Assembly (NCBI RefSeq): GCF_010993775.1
Contig: NZ_WOTO01000067.1
Coordinates: 1 to 51,672, forward strand
Length of the DNA stretch: 51,672 nt
Reading direction: 5' to 3'
DNA from: Fodinicola feengrottensis
GTDB taxonomy: Bacteria > Actinomycetota > Actinomycetes > Mycobacteriales > HKI-0501
The position numbers and the translations under genes are program-made. Under the pieces are notes generated by a model. The model was given only the letters and a program-made list of their open reading frames with translations, had not been told where the DNA came from and ran no database searches. How positions within the stretch are numbered: position 1 is the stretch's first letter; each line of letters starts with the position of its first letter. This document shows positions 9,012 to 19,716 of this stretch, in pieces.

Positions 9012-11111
9012 TCAGATGTCGATCGCTTCGCGGTCCACCCCGCGCCGAGGACTCGACCAGCCAGACCCGGCGTGGCTCGACTTTTTCGCCCATCAGCAGC
9101 TCAAGAGCGGCGTCGGCGGCCTCGACGTCCTCAAGGGTGATCCGCCGGACCGACCGGGTGGACGGGTTCATCGTGGTGTCCCACAGCTCCTCCGCGTCCA
9201 TCTCACCGAGTCCTTTGAATCGCGGCACCGGCCGGACGATCTGTTTGCCGGCGTTTTCCAACTCGGCGACCTTCTGCTCCATTTCCCGCTGAGTGAAGGT
9301 AAAATGGGTTTCCGCGTTCCGGCCCTTGGTGACGACCTTGTGCAGCGGCGGCATCGCCGCAAACAGTCGGCCGTCCTCGATCACCGGCCGCATGTACTTC
9401 GCGAAAAGCGTGATCAGCAGCGTACGGATATGGGAGCCGTCCACATCCGCGTCGGCCATCAGAATGACCCGGCCGTAACGCATCGTGCTCAGGTCGAAGG
9501 TCCGCCCACTGCCGGAGCCGAGCACCTGCACAATCGAGGCTATTTCGCGTTTTTTTTTTTCAGCGTGTCGCCCAGACTTGCCTTCTGCACGTTCAATATC
9601 TTGCCCCGAAGCGGCAAAAGCGCCTGATATTCAGAAACTCTGGCCATTCTGGCCGAGCCCAACGCCGAGTCGCCCTCCACCAGGAACAGCTCGCTGCGGG
9701 AAATGCCGGTGGTCCGGCAGTCGACCAGCTTCGGTGGCATCGCGGCACCTTCGAGTGCCGTTTTTCCGCCGGGCCGCGTCCTTCTGTTGTTTCTGGACCA
9801 GCCTCACGCGGGAGGCGTCGACGACCTTCTGGAGGACGATTTTGGCTTCGGTCTTGGTTTTGCGGGCTTCGGTCCAGGCTTTGAGCTGGCCCTCGACGAC
9901 ACCCAAGATGACCTTGGTGATGCCGGTGGTGGACAGCTCGTCCTTGGTCTGCGAAGTGAACTGCGGCTCCGGGGGATCCGGACGTGGATGACGGCGGTCA
10001 TGCCCTCCAGCACGTCGTCCAGGGGGTCGGCATGTCCTCTTTGGGCTTGAGCAGGCCACGCGTCTTGGAGATCGCTTCCTGGATCGCTTTCACACACGGC
10101 CCGGTCAAAACCTCGCCGATGGGTGCCGCCGTGCACGTTGCGGATCGTATTGGTGAAGCACTCGACCGTACGCTCGTAGCCGGTGCCCCAGCGCAGCGCG
10201 CGCGACCTCCACCTCGGCCTGACGCTCCACATTGGACCGCATGACCCCTTCGGCGTCGGCGGCATTCTCCTTGTATGTCCCGTCGCCGACGATCAGCAGC
10301 GTGCCGGAAACCGGCTTTTCGTCAGCGGGGGCCAGAAAGTCCACCATGTCGGACAGACCGCTCGGGTAGTGGAGGGTCTCCTCACCAATCGTGCCGTCGG
10401 TGGCGTGCTTCAACACATACGTGACGCCGGGCACCAAAAACGCGGTGTTCCGCAGTTTCGCCCTTACCGCGTCAACGTCGAGTGCGGCATTGGCCTCGAA
10501 GTAACGTGAGTCGTACCAGTAACGGATGGACGTGCCGGAAGACTCGCCGCGCTTCATCCGGCCCTGCACGTTCAGGCCGGACTTGGGGGGGTGAACTTCG
10601 CGTCCTTGCCAGGCCCGTCGAACACACCCGGCGCACCGTGCTTGAACGACATCTGGTGGACCTTGGCATCCTGGCGCACCGTCACGTCGAACCGGTGCGA
10701 CAGCGCGTTGACCGCGGACGCGCCGACCCCGTGCAGACCACCGGAGGCCTTGTAAGCCGAGCCACCGAACTTGCCGCCCGCGTGTAGTCGAGTGAGCACC
10801 AGCTCGACGCCGGACAGACCGGACTTCGCGTGCACTCCGGTCGGAATGCCGCGACCGTCGTCGTCGACCTGGATGCTGCCGTCGGCGTGCAGCGTGACGA
10901 CCACCTTGCTGGCGTGACCGCCCACACCCTCGTCCGTGGAGTTGTCCACCACCTCGGTGAGCAGATGGTTGATGCCCCGGCTGCTGTCGGTGGAGCCGAT
11001 ATACATCCCGGGTCGCTTGCGGACCGCTTCCAGACCTTCCAGATGGGTCAGGTCATCGGCCCCATAGAGGATCTCGGCGGTGGCAGTCACAGGGTCTTTC
11101 TCCCAGGTCAT
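9012..11111 (-). CDS. parE: Type IIA topoisomerase B subunit (topoisomerase IV ParE-like)
   Basis: This ATPase subunit is the partner of the ParC-like protein. ATG 11111 (MTWEKDPVTATAEILYGADD) or the GTG a few codons later is the start. The GHKL ATPase has EVVDNSTDEG, DDGRGIPTGVH and GGLHGVGASAVNALS. The TOPRIM domain has ELFLVEGDSALGSAR and LMADADVDGSHIRTLL. At least five frameshifts break it: at the G7 run 10585-10591, near 10200, 10060 and 9760, and at the T11 run 9550-9560. There is one more near the C-terminus at about 9045. The repaired length is about 699 residues, normal for ParE. Only about 30 bases separate it from parC, so the two are one operon. Confidence 0.88.
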
Positions 11112-11258
11112 AAGGCAAGCACAGACAGGTGGTCTGGGCACCGGCACAGGGCGCGAGCCAACGGTCCACCGTAAGGGGAGACTAGTCGTGCGCCCCGACA
11201 ACCCCGCGCATCTGGACCGTGTTTCCCCGCACTGTCGACGATACGACACAGCCAGCCG

Positions 11259-13330
11259 TCACCCACCGTGGCACCCATGACCAGCACGAACCCGTACGCA
11301 CCAGGCCGGCGGCGGGTCCGGAACCGGCCCGCCGTACGACCAACGCCCCACCTGTTGTAAAGTTTCATCCCGCTGGCCCCTGTAGCTCAGGGGATAGAGC
11401 ACCGCCCTCCGGAGGCGGGTGCGCAGGTTCGAATCCTGCCAGGGGCACGGCCAGCTAGGATAACTACCTGCCTGGCTCACTGACGGCATACTACCGTCTC
11501 GTGGGCCGGGTAGCAGACCAGATTGCTTGGTCACTGCGCCGAGACTCTCTTGCGGCCCGCTAAGCAGTTCCTTCCCAAGTTGGGTAGCGCCTTCCATCGT
11601 GTCTCCGGTGAGGGTCACTTCACACCTGATCCGTTTACGCTCATCCCGTGTGTCACACACGATACGTAGCCGTAGCGCTTCGAACAGTCGCCTGGCCACG
11701 GTGTCGTCGAGGGTGTCGAGGTCCGCGATCCCGACCGGAAGAGCGTCCAGAAGTGCACCATTGGGCTGATCGGCATCTTCCAGCTCGAGGTTCCGCAGCC
11801 GCGTCTCGAGCTCGTCGCGTTCTGCCGCTAGCTCAGCTCGCCGCTGCCGGACGTCTCGGATGAGGTCGCGGTCCTCGTCGTCATTGACGAACTCAAGTTG
11901 CCGGACAAGCCGCTTGGCACGGTCCTTGGTGTCCTGGATGCGCCGGCGCAGCGCGTTCATCTTCGAGGCGCGCTCGCGAGCCTCGGCTGCTTGAATGTTG
12001 CCTGCTCCCGCTCCCAGAAGGTCGCGGCGATAACGGCCGAAGACCCGGGTAGCGAGAAAATCGTTCAGCGCTTCAGTGATTTTCGCTTCAGGGATCCACA
12101 GGCTTGCTGGATGGTCGTCGCGCCGATATTCCTTCCGTGGAGCGCAGACGTAGTAGGCGAAGCCCCTGATTGTCTTGCCGTGATGGCGACGTCCGCAAAA
12201 GCCACAGAAGACGTAGCTGCGGTAACGGTAGACACGTTTTTTGTCTGCGGATGTTTGTTGGGAAGTGACGTTGGTCGTGATCCCTTTGACCTTGACGGAA
12301 CTTCCTGGGCGCGGACGAAGGTCTCAAGGTCAATGAGTGGTTCATGTTTGTACTCTGGTGACCATACCCAATGCGACGGTGGATTCAGCCGGTTATGCCC
12401 GCTTTTCCTGGCGTGACGATTCCACACCATGTGGCCGGTGTGCTTCGGATTCGTGAGAACCTCTCGCACGCTGCTCCCGGTCCAGCGGCCTACCGCTCTG
12501 CTTGGGTCAACGGGAGTCGGTGGCGGGTTGGTGTCGAGGTCTTCGTTGAGCCGGTGCGCGATGGCTGAGTAGCTCAGCAGCTCGTTGACGCGCCATGCGA
12601 ATATCTTCTTCACTACCAGCCCCTGCACCGGATGCGGCGCGAGGAGTGTCTTCTTGGCGCCTTTGTCTCTTTTCTTCGGAACTGGATGTGGAACCAGGCG
12701 GGCCATGAAGCCGTAGCATGGCTTTCCTATATTGAAGCCGTTCTCAGTATGGATCGCGTAGCCGTCCCAGGCTTTTTCGAGCATCTCGAGCACGTACCAT
12801 TCAGAGACACCTTGCTTAACGCGGCGAGTCAGCACTACGGTCGCTTTCTTCGCCTTCCGGCCGGGCGTTGGCAATGAAATTGGCTCATCAGCAGCGAGGA
12901 GCGGGATGCCGCATTCCTCAAGCTGGTGCTCGATCCGTGTTCCGTAGTACGTGCGGCGGGCGACGCGGTCGATAGATTCGCATATGACAGCCTCGAATCG
13001 TCTATCCTCGCGTTCCGCCTCATCAAGGAGATCGTTGAGACCTCCATCTCGCGGAATAGGAATGTCGAACCGCTTGAGCGACTTCCCCTTGCCACGCTTC
13101 GCCAGTTCCATACGTCCCGACTCCACGTCGTAGAAGTGGGCGACGATGATGGCCCCATCCGGCAAGCCTCTTCGGCAATTGTCCAGCTGGCGCGGCAACG
13201 ATAGCGTCGGATCCTGTTGTTCGTCTCCTGACGTACGCCCGAGAAACGCGACATACAACGGCCGCTCCGCGGCGGGTCGTTCTAATGAGTTTCGCTTGAT
13301 CCACCCTTGGATCTGTTCCGGGCTACCCAC
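11259..13330 (-). CDS. int: Large serine recombinase / integrase
   Basis: This site-specific integrase probably inserted the element at the adjacent tRNA. GTG 13330 starts a resolvase-type catalytic domain. VAFLGRTSGDEQQDP holds the probable nucleophile Ser34, followed by LSLPRQLDNCR and ESIDRVARRTYYGTRIE. The recombinase domain includes YGFMARLVPHP and WTGSSVREVLTNPKHTGHMV. After one frameshift near 12300 comes the zinc ribbon (VFCGFCGRRHHGK, YYVCAPRKE), then the coiled-coil segment DTKDRAKRLVRQLEFVNDDE. The frame stays open past the tRNA, reading it antisense (CPWQDSNLRTRLRR), and stops only at 11259 in chromosomal DNA. The natural C-terminus is therefore uncertain, perhaps near 11450. The frameshift may be real inactivation or a sequencing error. 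Confidence 0.88.
11376..11447 (+). tRNA. tRNA-Arg (anticodon CCG)
   Basis: The cloverleaf is complete. The acceptor GCCCCTG pairs with CAGGGGC, with discriminator A at 11447. The anticodon stem CCGCC/GGCGG encloses CTCCGGA, giving anticodon CCG at 11409-11411. The T-arm is GCAGGTTCGAATCCTGC. The 3' CCA is not encoded. Its 3' end faces the integrase gene, the usual arrangement for a tRNA used as an integration target, so the 3' part is the likely attL core. Confidence 0.95.
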
Positions 13331-13467
13331 GTAAGTACCTCCAAGATGGCGCGCGTCTGCACCTGCCGTAAATGCGATGCTTCGACGCCGTCCACGGTGT
13401 GGACGCAGAATTCCACCGTATAGCTTTCATCCTCGCGTGGTCCACGCCTACGGACTGTCTTACGCAT
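13282..13467 (-). CDS. Small protein upstream of the integrase (61 residues)
   Basis: The ORF reads MRKTVRRRGPREDESY and ends with AILEVLTWVARNRSK. It overlaps the integrase start by 49 bases in another frame. Its basic start and helical C-terminal half would fit a small DNA-binding or accessory protein, but I recognise no family. Position and coupling to the integrase are the main support. Confidence 0.45.
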   Translation of the reverse strand: MRKTVRRRGPREDESYTVEFCVHTVDGVEASHLRQVQTRAILEVLTWVARNRSKGGSSETH

Positions 13468-13924
13468 GACGTGGCACCACCGCCCACCGAAGCCTCTCGC
13501 GTAACCGCAGTCGAGAAGTCTCGCTTGAAATCCGAGAAAACTCTCAGATCTAATTTTAAAGCGAATTCGGGACGAGACGAACGAGACGCGAGTCTGAGCC
13601 GGAGCGGAATAGCCGCGCGAGACACGGCAAAGAGCCTCGGCCCCGTTGGCCCACGCTTCGGCACCCAGCGAGAAACGGAAACACTAAGTCCGATGTCGGC
13701 CGAGACACGTCTTCCCTCCCTGCGAAGGCGCGGGGCTGAGGCTGGATCACGGATCTGAGCAAATGCGCCTAGAGCGTCCACGGTCTGGCCGGGAACGACG
13801 CCAACGGGCCCCTTCACACGCTTTCGGGACCTGTTCGAGGACTGCAGATGACCGGCACACCCGCCGAGCCGCCAGGTCGGGGGTTCATGCGGTACGACAA
13901 CGCTCCGACATCGAGGCGGCACGG
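13468..13924. other. Gap upstream of the integrase unit
   Basis: No convincing gene is seen. The stretch contains an AT-rich island around 13536-13565 (CTAATTTTAAAG) that stands out from its GC-rich surroundings and is a plausible promoter region for the integrase. Confidence 0.4.
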
Positions 13925-14338
13925 CTACCACAGCGCAGGTTGCACGGACAGAGACATCGGAGTCCTGCCACCCGAGCCCCGTCGTACCCCGTCGACGAGA
14001 CCCATGGCGCTTGCCAGGTCTCGCCGAGCGCCATCGCCATTACCGGCCTCGAGAGAGCAGCGGACGCACTGCACATCGGGCGTATCCCGCCGCAGCCCCC
14101 GTTCTCGCGCAAGCGATCGACGCGCCGAGAGATCACTGGCGGCCTGTCTCGCATGACCAGGGAGGCTCTCGCCGATCTCCCACGCACACTCGCGCAGCTC
14201 TCGTGCATCCACCATCTGTCCGAGCGCCGCCTCGCTAACGGCGTCTCGTCTAGCGAGACGTGCTGTGGCGTGGCGGAGCTCAACCGCAGACAAGGAAGCA
14301 ACCTCATTCGGTCGGTCGGCCGACGATGGTCGCGTCAT
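13925..14338 (-). CDS. Hypothetical protein downstream of the Xis-like gene
   Basis: This 137-codon ORF begins at ATG 14338, overlapping the end of the Xis-like gene by 35 bases. The first 80 codons look coding, with GC-rich third positions and a helical pattern (ELRHATARLARRDAVSE, DARELRECAWEIGESLPG). The C-terminal part is less protein-like, so a frameshift may have changed the end. No family is recognised. A plus-strand ORF over the same bases is less convincing. Confidence 0.35.
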   Translation of the reverse strand: MTRPSSADRPNEVASLSAVELRHATARLARRDAVSEAALGQMVDARELRECAWEIGESLPGHARQAASDLSARRSLARERGLRRDTPDVQCVRCSLEAGNGDGARRDLASAMGLVDGVRRGSGGRTPMSLSVQPALW

Positions 14339-14828
14339 TGATAATCGCCTCCCTCCGCGGTTGGCTGCTGGGCGTGATGCCGAGCAAGAACAAGAGGTCG
14401 GTTGTAGCTACCTCGTAGACGGTGCCGATCCGCAAGAGTGGACAGGGAAATTTTCCCATCCGTGCGAGTTCGTAAGCCACGGTGCGCGCGATTCCCAAGA
14501 CCGCGGCTGACGTACGCAGACTCACGATGGCCGGCAGTTCAGCGAGATCGGCGAGAGAGATCTGCGGCGGGGCTACCCGCCGAGCCGTGATGGCGGCCCT
14601 GACGGCAGCGCCTTGGTCCGAGCCCAACAGGCCGACTGTCGGTATCCGGTAGCTCGCGCCGACGAGGATGACCGAACACGGGAATTTCTCGTTCTGAGCG
14701 AGTCGGTAGCCGGCGGTGCGGCCGAGGCCCAACACGGCCGCCGCCGTAGGCAAATCCACGGTTGGTGGCAGGTCGGTCAGCCCAGCCCGATCGATTTCTG
14801 CCCGAGGGCGCCGCTGACGTTTCGGCAT
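14304..14828 (-). CDS. Xis/AlpA-like protein with two tandem helix-turn-helix domains
   Basis: This 174-residue protein has two copies of an excisionase-type winged HTH. Repeat one covers residues 20-68 (VDLPTAAAVLGLGRTAGYRL, KFPC, GASYRIPT). Repeat two covers 98-149 (VSLRTSAAVLGIARTVAYEL, KFPC, GTVYEVAT). Roughly half the aligned positions are identical. Single-domain proteins of this type direct recombination or regulate integrase in actinobacterial integrative elements. A clear GAGGTGA site lies before ATG 14828, and only a few bases separate it from the methyltransferase-like gene upstream. The same-strand integrase about 1 kb downstream supports an excision or control role. The internal duplication is unusual. 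Confidence 0.7.
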   Translation of the reverse strand: MPKRQRRPRAEIDRAGLTDLPPTVDLPTAAAVLGLGRTAGYRLAQNEKFPCSVILVGASYRIPTVGLLGSDQGAAVRAAITARRVAPPQISLADLAELPAIVSLRTSAAVLGIARTVAYELARMGKFPCPLLRIGTVYEVATTDLLFLLGITPSSQPRREAIINDATIVGRPTE

Positions 14829-14832
14829 GGGT

Positions 14833-15486
14833 TCACCTCACGCCCGCGGCCAAAGTCGACTCGATGGAAGGCTTGGCATAGACGTCGATGTCGTTAAGGC
14901 TGAGCGGTCCGCTGGCGACGCGATCACCGCGGTGGAGCAGGCCGGCCGCCTGCCACACCAGCTTGGATGGAACGCCGCTCTCGCTGACGCGAGAGCGGTG
15001 GGGGCCAACAGGTGGGAGGTTGCTTTCGGTTATGGGCGCAGCGGTTACGAGGTGACCGCCTGGCCGCAGGACGGTGTAGCAGGCTTGAGCCAGTTCCTCT
15101 GCGTCTTCCTGCCACGTTGTCGGGTCGTCGAGAGCGATCGCCGCCGCGACACCTGGGTTGCCCAGCAACAGCCGACTGAGCTGACCGCACCGGACGGTTC
15201 GGACACGGCCCCGCGCATGCTGGATTGGGCTGACTGACTTCTGGTCGGTGTCCGCGGTACGTGCGTCGCTGTCACTGATCGCGAAGCAGGCCGTCACTCG
15301 CCGTTCGGACGCCAGCCACAGCCCGAATCGGGCCGGTACTGGATTGAGATCGACGATCAAGTCTCCGCGAACGGTAACCTCGTCGACCGTAGTTCGGATC
15401 GCGAGACTCAATACCCGTCGTCGGAATGTCGGCGACCCGGGCGGAATATTGTCTGCCGGGTCGTCCGTAGGTGGTTCACCAGCCAT
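14833..15486 (-). CDS. Methyltransferase-like protein, probably non-catalytic
   Basis: This 217-residue protein resembles class I SAM methyltransferases only in its middle. LAQACYTVLRPGGHLVTAAPI near residues 134-154 matches the post-motif strand and loop usual in that fold. The N-terminal part (DLIVDLNPVPARFGLWLAS) may hold a degenerate early strand. No DNA-methylase catalytic motif such as NPPY or DPPY is seen. Similar proteins occur in actinobacterial mobile elements next to excision genes. The stop lies 4 bases before the Xis-like start codon, so both are probably one transcript. Function is unknown. Confidence 0.5.
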   Translation of the reverse strand: MAGEPPTDDPADNIPPGSPTFRRRVLSLAIRTTVDEVTVRGDLIVDLNPVPARFGLWLASERRVTACFAISDSDARTADTDQKSVSPIQHARGRVRTVRCGQLSRLLLGNPGVAAAIALDDPTTWQEDAEELAQACYTVLRPGGHLVTAAPITESNLPPVGPHRSRVSESGVPSKLVWQAAGLLHRGDRVASGPLSLNDIDVYAKPSIESTLAAGVR

Positions 15487-15780
15487 GCTGTGCGCGCCGC
15501 GGCGCGGTGAGATGTCGACACTCTCTAAGGCCTCCGAGACCTCCGATTGTTTACATCCGAATGACTAAAGGTGCCTAGGACGCCAGTTTGCCTTGTAAAT
15601 CCGATAAACCTGACTGCACGCCTGAGGTTGCTAACACCGAAGTCGTCGCCCATCGACCGGACGCCGGCCGACATCTGACAGCGCAGGCTTGTGGGGAGGC
15701 TGGCGAGATTTACGAGGAAACACCATCTGCACGGCGTTGCACTTGGGTGGTTCCGGGTAGCAAGGAGCACAATCTGCTCC

Positions 15781-16388
15781 GTGACTAGACGGCGACACGG
15801 AAGCTGGTGGTCGGTGCGGGTGGATCTGCTGGGCGGTGGCCAAGCCGGCGAGCTTTGGCCTCACCCCGGCCGAATTTTCGCTGTGGCCCCGGTCCATACG
15901 TTCCACATGTTCGCCGAGGCGATTGATGACGCGTTCGCTCGGTGGGACCGCAGTCATCTGCACGAGTTCGAATTGCCACCTCTGGGAAGACCGTCGCGGA
16001 GTTGCGCTTCATCGACGACATCGACCCGGCACGGGAGTTGGACGCCGACGTACTGACGCTGGGTGAGGTGCTGGAGCTGGGCGCGGAGTTCAGATACACG
16101 TTCGATTTGGGAGACAACTGGCGCCACCGCTGCGTGATCGGGCCACAGGAGATCGATCCCGGCGAGGTGCTGGGTGTGGTGCCGGATAGGCCGTTGCCCT
16201 ACTGGGGCTGGGGTGTCATCCCGGACCCGTACGGCCGGATGTTTGACGGCGACGACGGCGGTACGCCAATCCCGGAACCTCCGCACCAGCCGTGGCCGGG
16301 GCCGGACGCACCAGAGCCGATGTTCATTACTGAACACGGCCCAGGGCAGTACACCCGCACCGTCCGCATCATTGACAATGACGAGTAG
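15781..16388 (+). CDS. Plasmid pRiA4b ORF-3-like protein
   Basis: The gene opens at GTG 15781 (VTRRRHGSWWSVRVDLLGGG), and one frameshift lies near 15980. Before it the frame reads VHTFHMFAEAIDDAFARWD then HLHEFELP. After it the frame reads FRYTFDLGDNWRHRCVIG, YWGWGVIPDPYG and a C-terminal RIIDNDE. The HLHEF and YTFDLGDNWRH pair is characteristic of the pRiA4b ORF-3 family, found on plasmids and in mobile regions and of unknown biochemical function. It is the only plus-strand gene between the tRNA and the IS element, and it converges on the LysM-BTAD gene. Confidence 0.75.
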
Positions 16389-16624
16389 CGGTGGTTGTAC
16401 AACCCGATCCGGGACTTGCGAGACCGCCGCGACGGTCAGGACCAGCCAGAAATTCTCGAACGAGTCATGCCAGGCAATGTCGATCGCGGTCGGCTCTGCC
16501 ACAGCCGCAGCCCTGCGAGCGGCAGCGCCAGATGCAAGCTCCGGGCGCCCCGTAGCGGCTGCCGCGCCGCGCCGACACCTACCTCTCCGCTGACCGCGCT
16601 CGGCCCTCGGTCAGGACGTCCGTA

Positions 16625-19600
16625 TCAGTCGAGTTCGGAGATTTTGCGATGCAGGGCGAGCAGTGTGCGTGTGGCGGCGTCAGGCATGCCTGCCTGGTTT
16701 TGGAGATTGGCGAGTTGTTCGTAGAGGCTTTCGGCGAACGGGTCAATGTCGATGGCGCGTTGAACGGTCGCCATCGCATCGGTGAGGTTGTCGGTAGAGG
16801 TTAGGGCGGCGAGTCGCGAGAGGCAGTCGAGGGCGCGTCGGCGGACAGTTTCGCGGATGGGAATGGTCCATTCGGAGTTCACGCCGACGGCGAAGCCGTC
16901 CGTGTACAGGCTGGCGGCTCGTCGAAGCAACGCGGTTGTTTCGCCAGGCTCACGCTGTCGGCTGGCTTCGTCGATGAGGAGGTCGAATCGCCACAGGTCA
17001 ACGTCGAAGACATCGCGGTCAAGGTGGTAGCGGCCGGTGTCGTTGTTGTAGATGATGAAGGTCTCCGTTGTTTGGGTGACCTTTCGGAGAATGGACCGCA
17101 CGTTCCCGGTGGCGGTACGGCATCGTTGCTGGGTTTGTTGGAGTGTTGCGTCGGGATAGAGCGCTGCGCCTATTTCGTCGAGTGTTCCACCGCGTTCGTG
17201 CATCGCCAGCCATAGCACGAGTTCCCGTGCTGCGTGTCGAAGACCGTGTGTGATCGGGCCGCCGGCGACCAATATTCGAGGCGGCCCAAAGGTCGTCAGC
17301 TGGACCAAAGCGTCGGCGGACCTGGTGTTCACGATTCCCGCTGCGGGTAGGTCCTCCTCGTGCAAGTGTTCGCTTGTCGTGTCAGCACTCTCGATGTCGC
17401 CGGCCCCGACTCCGCCAGCGCCGCTAGACGCCTGCTCGGCGCAGTCGCCGGTTTCCACGTCGATGGTCTGGGAGCGAGACGGGTGAGGCCCGGATTTTCC
17501 TAGTGTGGCGGGGATTGTGGTGTCGCCATCGTTGCTCGTTCTGGTTGCAAGTGCGGTGTTCTCGATTGATTGGGGGGGGCGCATTGGTCTGCGAGGGGTC
17601 GCGGGTGAAATGGGTGGCGCCGAGGAGATCGACCGCCTGATGGGTGTCGTCGTCCGTGACCATGTAGAACTTGCGCAGCAATCGGGATCCGGTGACGGTT
17701 CCGTCGATATCGACGGCTATTGAGGTCTCGATGCTGGTTTTGTTTGCATCAGCGGGATCGGTCGCTAGGGCGACGATGCGTATCCAGTTCTCGCCGTCGC
17801 GCAGGGCGGCGTGGACTTTGGTCCAGTCACCTTCGGCGGGGAGTATCGCGACCACAGTGGGCATCCAGTCCGTTCCGCCTAGGGCCTCTAGGTGTTTTCG
17901 GCTGGTCGCCTCGTCGTGCAAGAGGTCGAGCGCCCCAGCGGTGGTCTTGGCAATCGTCACCTGAGGCGGCACGATTGCGCTCATGGTCGCGGTGTTCCAG
18001 AGCTGGTGAGTGGTCAGCACGGATACCTCCTCCAACTCCAGCACGGACAACGCGGCCAGTAGCGTCGCGCGGAGGGCGCGCGCAGCACCGGGTCCGGTGA
18101 GAACAAGTCCGGTGGTGGGCAGGTCCTCAATCCTGATGTCCTCGCCATCCATAGTTTCCCCGATAGCGCATGGCTGGAACGCACCGGACAATGGTGGGGA
18201 GTCTTGCGTGGTCTGGTCCTCGTCTGCTCCTCTGTTATCGGTCTCGTACTTCTCGGTCTCCTGATCGAGCCATTGGTCAGGCACAGGCGATCGCGGAAAA
18301 TCGACCGTGATGTCGCCGAGCTCGACCCGCGGGGTGTCGTCGGTGCGGTCCCTGATGGCCTCCCCTGTCTGCGTGTCCATCGCAAATCTGCTTTTCCCTG
18401 TGGTTGCACTGATGCGGTTGATCAAGCGTTCCCACGGCCATCGGATGTCGTGACGGGCGGGGCTGGGCCAGCTGGGTTGGTAGCGCCGTCGATAACGAAG
18501 GATGATCAGGCCGGCGGCGGCCAACAAGGTCGCAGCAAGTCCTGTGCTGATGACTGAACCGCTCGATAGCGCAATTGCGTTGTTTGACGAGTTTGCCGGT
18601 GGTTCGCCCGAATCCGGTTCGTGCTGAGCATTTGTGGCGGCAGGTGCCTGAGGACTCGGAGTCGGGTTGTTGGGAACCACACCGTCGTCACCGGGTGGGA
18701 CCGGCATCGTTGACGGCGGAGTCGGTGACGACGGCGTGGTCGTTTGCGGCGCCACCAAGGGTTGACGCGCGGGCTGTGTGGCCACTGGTTTTTTTCCGTT
18801 CCAGGTCGGTTGGGATGCCGAGAATTCGGCTGCGACGTCATTGGGCCTGGTGTGTCTTGTCGTGCCGGCGCTGGTGGAGGCACGTTCCGTCCTGAAGATG
18901 TCTGGGGCGGCTGCCGCGGTCTCGGCTGCGGCACGTTTGATCCAGGCGCGTTCAGCCGGGGTGTCGCCGGAAGGCGGAGTTTCCAGCCGGGTTCTATCTC
19001 ATCTGGATCGGTGAGACGGCCGCCGACGCGTTGGTGGATTCCTTTGTTGAGCGCGAAAATCTGGTCCACGAGGGTTTGAATGCGAGCGTTGCCTGAGTGT
19101 GGGCCGAGGTGGTGTTTGGCGATGTTCCAGAGGTTGTCACCCGACTGGACGACATAGATTTCTCGGCTCGGTACACGCTCAGTCGTGCTTGCTACGAAAC
19201 CCAAGCCGCCGGTGGGGCTCCCTACTGGTTGGAGAAGCGTCGATGTCCGGCTCGATGCGTTTTCGATAAATTGGGTGACAGCTGGCCGGGCAGGCGTACC
19301 GGTCGGTGTCGTGGGCGTCGCAGGAGTGGGCGCCGCGATGGCGGCGGTGGATTCAGCGACGATCGCGGCGGCAATGGCGCCGACGAGGATACGGGCCAGG
19401 AACCGCAACGGCCCGCCACGTGCACTGTGCGTACGGCGGATCAGGTTGGTGATCTCGGTGACGACGTCGAGTAGGAAGAGCGCCAGATGATGATCCATCC
19501 GGCGATGGCGAGGGTGTTGATGATGACCTGGTCGGGAATGTGTGCGTCGGTGAGCAGCTGCCCAAGGTCGTCCAGCTTCGGAAGTGACATGGGTAGCGGC

Positions 19601-19704
19601 CAGCGCGCAGCCCAGATAAGGAGAGCAGGTAGACCGATCAGCGCGGCGGCCAAGCCGAGCGTGCCAGCCAGGGCTTTCAGGACGCGGGGGTGTAGGGGTG
19701 CCAT
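16625..19704 (-). CDS. Membrane LysM-BTAD protein of the Tad locus (frameshifted)
   Basis: Four ORF fragments join into one protein of about 1,020 residues. ATG 19704, after an AGGGGAGA site, opens with two membrane helices (LAAALIGLPALLIWAARW and IINTLAIAGWIIIW). Frameshifts lie near 19490, in the T7 at 18789-18795 and in the G8 at 17572-17579. Next come another hydrophobic segment (ILVGAIAAAIVA) and a LysM domain (IYVVQSGDNLWNIAKHHLG, then NKGIHQRVGGRLTDPDEIEPG). A long Pro-rich linker and a third helix (AATLLAAAGLIILRY) lead to a mixed domain and a C-terminal BTAD region (ELVLWLAMHERGGTLDEIGA, LYTDGFAVGVN). LysM suggests peptidoglycan contact outside; BTAD normally belongs to SARP regulators but has no DNA-binding domain here. 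Such fusions occur beside actinobacterial Tad genes. The role is probably structural or sensory. Confidence 0.78.
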
Positions 19705-19716
19705 CGTGTGTCTCCC

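Noticed and set aside
11376..11447. CPWQDSNLRTRLRRAVLYPL as a protein domain at the integrase end
   Set aside because: It is the antisense translation of tRNA-Arg, a known source of false protein tails.
14242..14260. Hairpin CGTCTCG/CGAGACG as an attachment site
   Set aside because: Only seven pairs in GC-rich DNA, inside a possible coding ORF, and no match to the tRNA 3' end.
13763..14341. 192-codon plus-strand ORF upstream of the Xis-like gene
   Set aside because: Arg/Ser/Pro-rich with no structure; the minus-strand frame over the same bases is somewhat better, though still weak.
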